Shown here piece after piece: positions 1 to 5,019 of a DNA stretch of 5,187 nucleotides. Position numbers and translations under genes: made by a program. The notes beneath the pieces are model-generated. The model ran no database searches and was not told the DNA's origin. It saw only the letters and a list, made by a program, of their open reading frames with translations. The stretch comes from Oscillospiraceae bacterium (lineage in GTDB: Bacteria; Bacillota; Clostridia; Oscillospirales; UBA929), in assembly GCA_009777685.1 (NCBI GenBank), contig WRLJ01000140.1:1-5187 (forward strand). The letters run 5' to 3'. The first letter of the stretch is position 1, and each line of letters starts with the position of its first letter.

Positions 1-395
1 AAAAGCTCCGCGTCCTGCACGACGCCGTGCGGAACGGCGCGGAACTGCTGGCGGTCAACTGCGACCTCGTCTGCCCCGTCCCGGGCGGCGACATCCCCGA
101 CTGCGGCTCTATGGCGGCGCTGTTTCAGGCCATCCACGGCTTTCCGCCCGAGACGTTCGGCAAGCCCTCCCGCCGCGCGCTGGACTTCATTCTGCGCCGC
201 GCCGGCCGCGCCGCGCACGAGACCGGCTTTGTCGGCGACCGCCTGTATACCGACGTCGCCATCGCCGCCGGCTCCGGAGCCGTCTCCGTCCTCGTTCTCA
301 GCGGCGAGAGCGGCCCGGAGGATATCGCGCTCTGCCCGGAGGCCTGCCCGGACGTGATCGCGGAGGATTTGGGCGCGCTGGCAACTTTGCTTTGA
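1..395 (+). CDS. HAD-IIA (NagD-type) phosphatase, 3' part only
   Basis: This is the C-terminal ~130 residues of a haloacid dehalogenase superfamily, subclass IIA, hydrolase. The reading frame is open from base 3, so the gene begins before the window and the N-terminal nucleophile motif (DxDGT) is not visible. The GTG at 27 has no ribosome binding site and lies inside conserved family sequence, so it is not the start. Visible motifs are VNCDLVCP (the TN-type second motif, about bases 54-77), GKPS with the motif III lysine at 162-164, and GDRLYTD (bases 234-254) carrying the Mg-binding aspartates of motif IV, followed by LVLSGE. Family members dephosphorylate small phosphorylated metabolites such as sugar phosphates or pyridoxal phosphate; the substrate cannot be told from this fragment. 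The stop TGA at 393-395 lies inside the -35 box of the next promoter, so the gene probably does not share its promoter with secDF. Family assignment is confident; the specific function is unknown. Confidence 0.88.
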   Translation, partial: KLRVLHDAVRNGAELLAVNCDLVCPVPGGDIPDCGSMAALFQAIHGFPPETFGKPSRRALDFILRRAGRAAHETGFVGDRLYTDVAIAAGSGAVSVLVLSGESGPEDIALCPEACPDVIAEDLGALATLL

Positions 396-420
396 CAAAG
401 CCCTATACTCGTGATATAAT
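392..420 (+). promoter_or_regulatory. Consensus sigma-A/sigma-70 promoter for secDF
   Basis: TTGACA (392-397) and TATAAT (415-420) are both perfect matches to the housekeeping consensus and are separated by the optimal 17 bp. Transcription would start near 426-428, giving a leader of about 110 bases before secDF. The -35 box contains the stop codon of the upstream phosphatase gene. This is read directly from sequence; activity is inferred. Confidence 0.85.
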
Positions 421-439
421 GACGCCTGCGGCGAAGAGC

Positions 440-472
440 GCGCAAGGACGCAATTCACTTGTGTTCTTGCGC
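440..472 (+). promoter_or_regulatory. Leader hairpin upstream of secDF
   Basis: GCGCAAGGACGC (440-451) pairs with GTGTTCTTGCGC (461-472), giving a 12-bp stem with two G-U pairs and a 9-base loop. It lies about 13 bases downstream of the predicted transcription start. No T-tract follows directly, so it does not look like an intrinsic terminator. It could be an mRNA 5' stabilising stem or a protein-binding site. The structure is visible; the role is unknown. Confidence 0.5.
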
Positions 473-538
473 TTGACATGATATATACTCATTTTCCATG
501 CGGCGAATTTTCAAAAAGAAGGCAGTGAGAAACGACTT

Positions 539-2764
539 ATGAAACCGAACAAAGCGATCTTTTTCATCATTCTGCTGGTGACGGTTCTGCTCACCCTCGT
601 GGCGGTGTTCGGCATCCACAGCCCGGTGATGAACATTGACATCAAGGGCGCGGGCGACATGCGCTGGGGCATCGACATCCGCGGCGGCGTGGACGCCGTA
701 TTTGAGCCAAAGGACCTCGGGCGCGCGCCGACCGCCGACGAGCTGGCCTCGGCCCGCGCGATCATTGAGACGCGCCTTGACAATCTGAACATTCTGGACC
801 GCGACGTGACCTCTGACTCCATCGACGGCAAGATTTTTGTGCGTTTCCCGTGGAAGACGGGCGAGACGGAGTTCGACCCCGGAGAAGCCATCCGCGAGCT
901 GGGCGAAATGGCCGAGCTGTCGTTCCGTGAGCCGGACGGCACGGTCGTCCTCACGGGCAAGAATGTGATCCCCAACACGCACGTCCAGCGTGACCAAAAC
1001 GGCATGTACTATGTCGTCGCCTTCGAGCTGGACGCCGAGGGCTCGGACGCTTTCGCCGAGGCCACCGGCCGCCTGGTCGGCCAGCAGATTTCCATTTATA
1101 TGGACGAAACCCTCATCAGCGATCCGGTGGTGAATGACAGGATCGACGGCGGCAGCGGCATCATCACGGGTCAGTTCACCCAGCGCGGCGCGCAGGACCT
1201 GGCCAACAAGATCAACGCCGGTTCCCTGCCGTTCTCGCTGGAGTCCACCAACTACTCCGCCATCAGCCCCATGCTGGGCAGCAACGCGCTGGAGGTTATG
1301 CTGTGGGCGGGCCTTGTAGCGTTTGCTCTGATCTGCCTGTTCCTGTTAATTTACTACCGCCTGTCGGGTCTGGTCGCCGTGATCGGTTTGACGCTCCAGC
1401 TCACGGGGCTGATGCTGATTTTGTCCATCTCCCAGATCACCGTGACGCTTCAGGGGATCGCCGGTATCATCCTGACCATCGGCATGGGCGTGGACGCCAA
1501 CGTGGTCATCGCCGAACGCATCCGCGAGGAGCTGCGGGCCGGAAAGGCCCTCGACTCCGCCATCACGGCGGGCTTCAAGCGCGCGTTCTCCGCGGTCTTT
1601 GACGGCAACCTGACGACCCTGCTGGTCGCGGTGGTCATGATGATCTTCGGTTCCGGCGCGATTCTGTCGTTCGCGTATACGTTGCTGCTGGGCATCCTGA
1701 TGAACTTTGTGACCGGCGTGTTCGCCAACCGTCTGATGACGCAGTCCGTCACGCGCCTGCCCGCGTTCCGCAAAAACGTCTGCTTCCTGAGCGAAAAATC
1801 CCTAAAGCATGAGGTAAAGGTCCGCGATTTCTTCGGAAAGCGCCGTATCTTCTACGCCATTTCCGCTGTTGTTATCCTCCTGGGCGTCATCATGTGCTTC
1901 ACGCGCGGCGTCAAGCTGGACGTCCAATTCGCCGGCGGGGCGATCTTCCGCTATACGATCGAGCGGCCCGATGAAATGGATCCGGACGCCGCCGCCGCGC
2001 TGGTGGGGAATGTGCTGGACGGGCGTCCGGTCACGGGGCAGGTCACGCAGGCCTACGGGGAAAGCGGTACCCGTCTGGTGCTGACCGTGGCGGCGGGCGA
2101 GGACCTGTCCAACGAGGATGTTATCGCCTTTGAGACGGTCCTGCGCGAGAATTTCCCCCAACAGAATTTCCAGCTGGCGGAATTCAACAACGTGAACTCC
2201 TTCTACAGCGATAAATTCCTGCGCAACGGCATCATCGCCATCGCGCTGAGCTTCTTGCTGATTCTGCTCTATGTCTGGTTCAGCTTCCGGCGCATCCACG
2301 GTCTGAGCGCGGCGGCGACCGGACTTCTGGCGCTTCTGCACGACGTTGCCGTGGTGTTCTTCTCCTTCGTGATTTTCGGCATCCCGATTGGCGATACCTT
2401 CATCGCGGTGATGCTGACGATTTTGGGGTATTCGATCAACGACACGATCATCGTGTATGACCGCGTCCGCGAAAACGCGCTGTTCGACCCGTCGACGCCG
2501 GTCGAACAGCTGATCAACTGTTCCCTCAGCCAAACACTGGCGCGCACGATCAATACCAGCCTGTCGACGCTGGGCGTCATGATTACAGTCTATATATTTT
2601 CGACCCTCTATGGTCTGGTCGGAATCCAGTCCTTCGCGCTGCCGATGATCGTCGGCATGGTCAGCGGCTGCTACTCCACCGTTTGCCTCTGCGGCCCGAT
2701 CTGGGTCACATGGCAGAAGGCCAAGCAGCGCTCCGCGCTGGCGAAGAAGAAGAAACGGGCCTAG
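539..2764 (+). CDS. secDF: Protein translocase subunit SecDF (SecD-SecF fusion)
   Basis: Encodes a 741-residue fused SecD-SecF, an RND-type membrane protein that uses the proton gradient to pull exported proteins through SecYEG from the outer face. The length is that of Gram-positive fusions (about 740). SecD half: TM1 at residues 6-25, the GIDIRGG motif at 44-50, a compact extracytoplasmic domain to about 245, then five membrane spans (about 252-396) including GMGVDANV at 315-322 with the proton-relay aspartate D319 and ER at 326-327. SecF half: membrane span at 436-454, the FAGG motif at 464-467, the loop domain to about 560, then five spans including HD at 601-602 and GYSINDTIIVYDR at 630-642 with D635, the SecF counterpart of D319. 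That gives about 12 spans, as expected. The C-terminus is a basic tail (KKKKR). Three cysteines sit in the last span (C711, C716, C718). The ATG at 539 is the only in-frame start and leads directly into TM1. Its ribosome binding site is poor: AGAAGG (517-522) lies 16 bases away. A strong promoter precedes the gene and a terminator follows, so it is probably transcribed alone. Confidence 0.97.
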   Translation: MKPNKAIFFIILLVTVLLTLVAVFGIHSPVMNIDIKGAGDMRWGIDIRGGVDAVFEPKDLGRAPTADELASARAIIETRLDNLNILDRDVTSDSIDGKIFVRFPWKTGETEFDPGEAIRELGEMAELSFREPDGTVVLTGKNVIPNTHVQRDQNGMYYVVAFELDAEGSDAFAEATGRLVGQQISIYMDETLISDPVVNDRIDGGSGIITGQFTQRGAQDLANKINAGSLPFSLESTNYSAISPMLGSNALEVMLWAGLVAFALICLFLLIYYRLSGLVAVIGLTLQLTGLMLILSISQITVTLQGIAGIILTIGMGVDANVVIAERIREELRAGKALDSAITAGFKRAFSAVFDGNLTTLLVAVVMMIFGSGAILSFAYTLLLGILMNFVTGVFANRLMTQSVTRLPAFRKNVCFLSEKSLKHEVKVRDFFGKRRIFYAISAVVILLGVIMCFTRGVKLDVQFAGGAIFRYTIERPDEMDPDAAAALVGNVLDGRPVTGQVTQAYGESGTRLVLTVAAGEDLSNEDVIAFETVLRENFPQQNFQLAEFNNVNSFYSDKFLRNGIIAIALSFLLILLYVWFSFRRIHGLSAAATGLLALLHDVAVVFFSFVIFGIPIGDTFIAVMLTILGYSINDTIIVYDRVRENALFDPSTPVEQLINCSLSQTLARTINTSLSTLGVMITVYIFSTLYGLVGIQSFALPMIVGMVSGCYSTVCLCGPIWVTWQKAKQRSALAKKKKRA

Positions 2765-2786
2765 CGGAAAGACTTTTCAGAATGGC

Positions 2787-2822
2787 ACACGGGCGCCCCT
2801 GTGCGGGACGCCCGTGTTTTTT
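2787..2822 (+). terminator. Intrinsic terminator of secDF
   Basis: ACACGGGCG (2787-2795) pairs with CGCCCGTGT (2809-2817). The stem is extended inward by CCC/GGG (2797-2799 with 2805-2807) after one C-A mismatch, with a 5-base loop. It runs directly into TTTTTT (2817-2822). It starts 22 bases after the secDF stop. This is a textbook GC-rich stem plus T-tract. Confidence 0.93.
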
Positions 2823-2897
2823 GGCCGTCCTTCTCCGCTCCCGCGGGCCGCCCCGCAAAAATTTCCCTTCAACATGCATAAAATGTCACTTTTGGTC

Positions 2898-2926
2898 TTT
2901 TCTTTTTCCCCGATCGGCGGTATACT
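2898..2926 (+). promoter_or_regulatory. Candidate promoter of the deacetylase gene
   Basis: TATACT (2921-2926) is a good -10 element. At 17 bp upstream the best -35 is TTTTCT (2898-2903), only a half match, in a T-rich stretch. The -10 lies inside the palindrome GTATACTGTATAC (2920-2932), which also offers a second overlapping element TGTATACAT. The position, about 47 bases before the GTG start and after the secDF terminator, fits a promoter for this gene. The weak -35 suggests an activator or an alternative sigma factor may be involved. Confidence 0.42.
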
Positions 2927-2932
2927 GTATAC
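2920..2932. promoter_or_regulatory. 13-bp palindrome over the deacetylase -10 region
   Basis: GTATAC, one T, GTATAC. Each half is itself a palindrome, and the whole is symmetric around the central base. It covers the predicted -10 element, a position where a repressor would block RNA polymerase. Only the symmetry is seen; a regulator is inferred. Confidence 0.4.
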
Positions 2933-2958
2933 ATGGCAGGCAACGCCGACGCTTTTCC

Positions 2959-2967
2959 GGGGAGGGG
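2959..2967 (+). promoter_or_regulatory. Ribosome binding site fixing a GTG start
   Basis: GGGGAGGGG contains GGAGG (2961-2965), 7 bases before the GTG at 2973. It decides the start of the deacetylase. The longer open frame reaching back to 2814 would begin inside the secDF terminator and put about 53 unrelated residues before the signal peptide. Confidence 0.85.
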
Positions 2968-2972
2968 TTTTT

Positions 2973-3821
2973 GTGCGCCGCGTCATTGGGTACATATTCA
3001 TAGCGGCGGTCCTGTGTCTGGCCGGGGCTTTGGCCGCGTGGGGAAATACGCAGTCGCAGGCGGCCGCCGGGCGTTCGTATTCCCTGTCCCTGCGCGCTGC
3101 GGAAGCCTTCGGGACCGAGCGGAATCCGGTGATCGCCGCTCCGCCCGCGCTCCCCGCCGCCGTGCCGCTGCCGACGCCGGAGCCGACCCCCGTGCCGACC
3201 CCCGAACCCACGCCGGAGCCGACGCCCGAGCCCACACCGGAGCCGGAACCCACGCCGGAACCGAAATATATCGCCCTCACCTTCGACGACGGCCCCAGCC
3301 CGTCCGTCACGCCGCGGATACTGGACCTGCTGGCGCGCTATGACGCCCGATGCACCTTCTTCGTGGTCGGCGACAAGGCGCGGCAGCACCCCGCCCTGCT
3401 GGCCCGCATGACGGCGGAGGGTCACACCCTCGGCAACCACACCTACTCGCACATCAACCCCCAGCGGGTATCGCGCAGAGAGCTGCTGGACGAGCTGGAG
3501 GCCACCAGCCAGGCAATCGAGGCCGCCACCGGCGTCTGGCCCGTGCTGTTCCGCCCGCCGTACGGCGCGTTCCCCAGAAGCGAGGCCTCCGCCGGCAACC
3601 TGCGCGTGGTCTTCTGGACCGTCGACTCGCGCGACTGGGACCTGCGCGACGCCGGGCTGATTCTGGAGCGCACGCTCCCCGAGGTGCGGGACGGCAGCAT
3701 CGTCATCATGCACGATCTTTACGAATCCACGCTGGAGGCCGCCGGAGTCCTGCTGGAGGAGCTGACCGCGCAAGGGTATGTGTTTGTGACGGTGGAGACC
3801 CTGCTGGCGATGAACGGCTGA
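2973..3821 (+). CDS. Secreted polysaccharide deacetylase (CE4/NodB domain)
   Basis: A 282-residue exported metal-dependent deacetylase, most likely acting on N-acetyl groups of peptidoglycan or another wall glycan. Residues 1-22 are a signal peptide (two arginines, hydrophobic core about 4-22, probable cleavage near ALA-A at 19-22). C15 lacks a lipobox, so this is not a lipoprotein. A spacer (about 23-66) and a Pro-Thr-Glu linker (67-97) follow, then the NodB domain (98-282). All five CE4 motifs are present: TFDDGP at 103-108 (catalytic base D105, metal ligand D106), HTYSH at 156-160 (metal ligands H156 and H160), RPPYG at 194-198, DSRDW at 218-222, and IVIMHD at 243-248 with catalytic H247. 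The enzyme therefore looks active. The GTG start has a strong ribosome binding site. The gene lies between a terminator and a long hairpin, so it is probably monocistronic. It could be a PgdA-type vegetative enzyme or have a sporulation role given its neighbours; the sequence does not decide this, and I give no symbol. Confidence 0.93.
   Translation: MRRVIGYIFIAAVLCLAGALAAWGNTQSQAAAGRSYSLSLRAAEAFGTERNPVIAAPPALPAAVPLPTPEPTPVPTPEPTPEPTPEPTPEPEPTPEPKYIALTFDDGPSPSVTPRILDLLARYDARCTFFVVGDKARQHPALLARMTAEGHTLGNHTYSHINPQRVSRRELLDELEATSQAIEAATGVWPVLFRPPYGAFPRSEASAGNLRVVFWTVDSRDWDLRDAGLILERTLPEVRDGSIVIMHDLYESTLEAAGVLLEELTAQGYVFVTVETLLAMNG
3171..3260 (+). repeat. 12-bp coding repeats (Pro-Thr-Pro-Glu linker)
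   Basis: Seven units of four codons encode PTPE (one is PTPV). Six are in tandem and the seventh is separated by an extra Pro-Glu, covering residues 67-96 of the deacetylase. Units differ mainly at third codon positions (ACG, ACC or ACA for Thr; GAG or GAA for Glu). Such linkers are extended and hold a catalytic domain away from the membrane or within the wall. Copy number may vary between strains by slippage. Confidence 0.9.
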
Positions 3822-3840
3822 ACTTTAGAACCAGTTCTGA

Positions 3841-3870
3841 GTATAAATCCGCCCCTTTCCTTGAACACTA
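3841..3870 (+). promoter_or_regulatory. Candidate sporulation (sigma-G-like) promoter of spoVAC
   Basis: GTATA (3841-3845) fits the sigma-G -35 pattern GHATR, and 18 bp downstream AACACTA (3864-3870) matches 5 of 7 positions of the -10 pattern CATWHTA. A start about 7 bases later, near 3877, would fall in the 3' arm of the hairpin at 3850-3888 and leave the spoVAC ribosome binding site unpaired. The -10 match is imperfect, so this rests partly on spacing and on known sigma-G control of spoVA in Bacillus subtilis. Confidence 0.4.
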
Positions 3871-3892
3871 CGTTCAACGAAGGGGGCGTTTT
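3850..3892 (+). terminator. Deacetylase terminator hairpin overlapping the spoVAC ribosome binding site
   Basis: CGCCCCTTTC (3850-3859) pairs with GAAGGGGGCG (3879-3888), with one G-U pair. After a C-C mismatch, TTGAAC (3861-3866) pairs with GTTCAA (3872-3877) around a 5-base loop. The stem is followed at once by TTTT (3889-3892) and then, one base later, by the spoVAC ATG (3894). It is strong enough to end transcription from the deacetylase, although the T-tract is short. The GAAGGGGG in its 3' arm (3879-3886) is the only ribosome binding site for spoVAC, 7 bases from the ATG. Confidence 0.8.
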
Positions 3893-3893
3893 C

Positions 3894-4340
3894 ATGAAAA
3901 TGACCAATGAACAATACGAGGCCTATGTCAAGACGGTCTCCCCCGCCAGCCCGCTGGGGAAAAACCTGATTTTCGCCTTTTTGACCGGCGGGGCTGTCTG
4001 CACCGTCGGCGAGGCGCTGCGGCAGGGGTTTCTCTCTCTCGGTTGCACACTGCGCGAGGCCGGCGCGTTCACGGCGGTAAGCCTGGTATTTCTCTCCGCG
4101 CTTTTGACCGCCTTCCACCTCTACGACGACATCGCCAGGGTCGGCGGCGCGGGTACGCTGGTCCCGATCACCGGCTTTGCCAACGCCATGGTTTCCCCCG
4201 CCATCGAATATAAAAGCGAAGGCTGGGTCATGGGGCTGGCCGTCAAGATGTTCAGTATCGCCGGGCCGGTTCTGGTCTACGGCTCCGCCGCGGCAACGCT
4301 GTACGGGCTGATCCTCTGGGCGTGGGAGAAATGGGCCTGA
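3894..4340 (+). CDS. spoVAC: Stage V sporulation protein AC
   Basis: A 148-residue integral membrane protein of the SpoVAC/SpoVAE family. In spore formers SpoVA proteins sit in the inner spore membrane; they carry dipicolinic acid into the forespore and release it at germination, and SpoVAC has been described as a mechanosensitive channel. Diagnostic sequence: SPLGKNLIFAFLTGGAVCTVG (20-39), GAGTLVPITGFANAM at 85-99, EYKSEG at 105-110 and KMFSIAGPVLVYG at 118-130. The length matches SpoVAC (about 150) rather than the shorter SpoVAE. About four or five hydrophobic segments are visible (roughly 23-43, 57-75, 84-102, 112-145). I chose the ATG at 3894 because GAAGGGGG lies 7 bases upstream; a TTG at 3861 in the same frame falls in the hairpin without a ribosome binding site, and ATG 3900 is a less likely alternative. 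spoVAD and spoVAE, its usual partners, do not follow. Confidence 0.95.
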   Translation: MKMTNEQYEAYVKTVSPASPLGKNLIFAFLTGGAVCTVGEALRQGFLSLGCTLREAGAFTAVSLVFLSALLTAFHLYDDIARVGGAGTLVPITGFANAMVSPAIEYKSEGWVMGLAVKMFSIAGPVLVYGSAAATLYGLILWAWEKWA

Positions 4341-4353
4341 GACGGGGGAAGAC

Positions 4354-4384
4354 CGGTTTGCGGGCCTCGCAAACCGCCGCGTTT
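4354..4384 (+). terminator. Possible terminator after spoVAC
   Basis: CGGTTTGCG (4354-4362) pairs perfectly with CGCAAACCG (4368-4376) around a 5-base loop, 13 bases after the spoVAC stop. Only a short TTT (4382-4384) follows, after CCGCG, so termination may be partial or factor-assisted. It separates spoVAC from the promoter at 4389-4418. Confidence 0.55.
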
Positions 4385-4388
4385 CCAT

Positions 4389-4418
4389 GCATATTTCCCG
4401 CCGCTCCCCAGCATACTA
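4389..4418 (+). promoter_or_regulatory. Sporulation promoter (sigma-G consensus) for the coat-like pair
   Basis: GCATA (4389-4393), an 18-bp spacer and CATACTA (4412-4418) match the sigma-G consensus GHATR-N17/18-CATWHTA at every position. Transcription would start near 4425, about 27 bases before the first ATG. A sigma-E reading is possible: GCATATT (4389-4395) fits the sigma-E -35, but CATACTAA departs from the sigma-E -10 (CATACAHT) at two positions, and the 16-bp gap is longer than the usual 14-15. A sigma-K -10 (CATANNNTA) does not fit. A sporulation promoter is well supported; the compartment is not settled. Confidence 0.75.
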
Positions 4419-4451
4419 AGCGGGCAATCCAAAATTAAGGAGGTATCCCGC

Positions 4452-4637
4452 ATGGCGCAACTGACCACCAAGGAGTTGACGGCACTGGACGAGCAGCTGA
4501 ATCAGGAGCAGGTGTATATCAAGAAGTACCGCACGATGGCGGGCCAATGCAGCGACCCGCAGCTCAAGCAGCAGCTGGAATCCATCACGGCCCGGCACCA
4601 GAGCCACTATAACACGCTGATCAACCATTTGAAGTAA
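4452..4637 (+). CDS. Small helical spore coat-like protein (61 aa)
   Basis: A 61-residue, cytosolic-type hydrophilic protein with no signal peptide or membrane segment. It reads as two amphipathic helices (about 5-32 and 36-60) joined at a CSDP turn (33-36), rich in Gln, Glu, Lys and Leu, ending in RHQSHYNTLINHL, with histidines at 49, 52 and 59. This resembles, from memory, short proteins annotated as spore coat proteins in clostridia and looks like half of a ferritin-like four-helix bundle; I cannot name a characterised homologue. Translation should be strong: TAAGGAGGT (4436-4444) is complementary to the 16S rRNA 3' end along its full length, 7 bases before the ATG. It is the first gene of a pair with the CotF-like gene 16 bases downstream, under the sporulation promoter at 4389-4418. 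A spore structural role is inferred from context and family resemblance. Confidence 0.8.
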   Translation: MAQLTTKELTALDEQLNQEQVYIKKYRTMAGQCSDPQLKQQLESITARHQSHYNTLINHLK

Positions 4638-4653
4638 GGGAGGCGCATTCACG

Positions 4654-4926
4654 ATGAGCGCAAGCACGAAAACCGGCGGCACGATGGGCGATAAGGAAGT
4701 CATGACCGATATGCTCTCGGGCCAGAAATACCTGACAAGCGCGTACAACAACTACGCGGGCGAATGCCAGAGCGAGACGCTGCGCACCGACATGCTGAAT
4801 ATCCTGAAGGACGAGCATTGCATCCAAAACGAGATTTTCACCGAAATGAGCAGCCGCGGCTGGTACGCCCCGAAAACAGCCCCGGCCACCGAGGTCACGG
4901 CGACACTGAACAAGTACAGCGGATAG
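4654..4926 (+). CDS. CotF-domain spore coat protein
   Basis: A 90-residue protein matching the Coat F family pattern: a first helix with DKEVMTDMLSGQKYLTSAYNNYAGEC (about 13-38), then LRTDMLNILKDEHCIQNEIFTEM (43-65) and the typical GWY ending of the helical hairpin (69-71), followed by a short tail (72-90). CotF proteins are coat components of Bacillus spores and belong to the ferritin-like structural clan; clostridial versions are short like this one. No signal peptide is present. The ATG at 4654 is preceded by GGGAGG (4638-4643) with a 10-base spacing; an internal ATG at 4684 lacks such a site. The ribosome binding site starts one base after the stop of the upstream gene, so the two are almost certainly cotranscribed and probably translated at linked levels. 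The exact location in the spore is not shown by the sequence; a forespore-type promoter raises doubt that this is an outer coat protein. Confidence 0.88.
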   Translation: MSASTKTGGTMGDKEVMTDMLSGQKYLTSAYNNYAGECQSETLRTDMLNILKDEHCIQNEIFTEMSSRGWYAPKTAPATEVTATLNKYSG

Positions 4927-4944
4927 CGGCGGGAAGCGGCCCGA

Positions 4945-5003
4945 ACGAAGCGGAGACAGGCACGGCCTGCCTCCGCTTCGTCAGGGTAAGAGCCTTTATT
5001 TTT
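4945..5003 (+). terminator. Long stem-loop, likely terminator of the coat-like operon
   Basis: ACGAAGCGGAG (4945-4955) pairs perfectly with CTCCGCTTCGT (4971-4981). After one A-C mismatch, CAGGC (4957-4961) pairs with GCCTG (4965-4969) around a 3-base loop, 16 pairs in all. It starts 18 bases after the stop of the CotF-like gene. The T-rich run TTTATTTTT (4995-5003) is 13 bases beyond the stem rather than directly next to it, so it is not a canonical terminator. It could also be a genome-wide intergenic repeat or an mRNA 3' stabiliser. Confidence 0.6.
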
Positions 5004-5019
5004 GCGCTGACCCCGTCCG

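Noticed and set aside
473..489. Second TTGACA with TATACT nearby
   Set aside because: The boxes are only 5 bp apart, and no -10 element lies 16-18 bp downstream of this TTGACA.
455..997. Antisense open frame of 180 codons across the secDF start and leader
   Set aside because: It overlaps the secDF promoter leader and coding start with no recognisable domain or start signals.
1802..2533. Antisense open frame of 243 codons under secDF
   Set aside because: It is the shadow of GC-rich secDF codons, shows low-complexity His/Asp/Arg/Gln-rich content, no family motifs and no ribosome binding site; the + strand gene is certain.
2814..2972. Upstream extension of the deacetylase frame to 2814
   Set aside because: It would start within the secDF terminator and precede a clear signal peptide by 53 residues; the GTG at 2973 has a strong ribosome binding site.
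2886..3773. Antisense frames under the deacetylase, including a Gly-Val-Ser repeat protein
   Set aside because: The glycine-rich repeat is only the reverse complement of the Pro-Thr-Pro-Glu linker codons; the CE4 motifs prove the + strand frame.
3827..3838. Palindrome AGAACCAGTTCT after the deacetylase stop
   Set aside because: It has only 5-bp arms with no T-tract or promoter relation; chance is likely.
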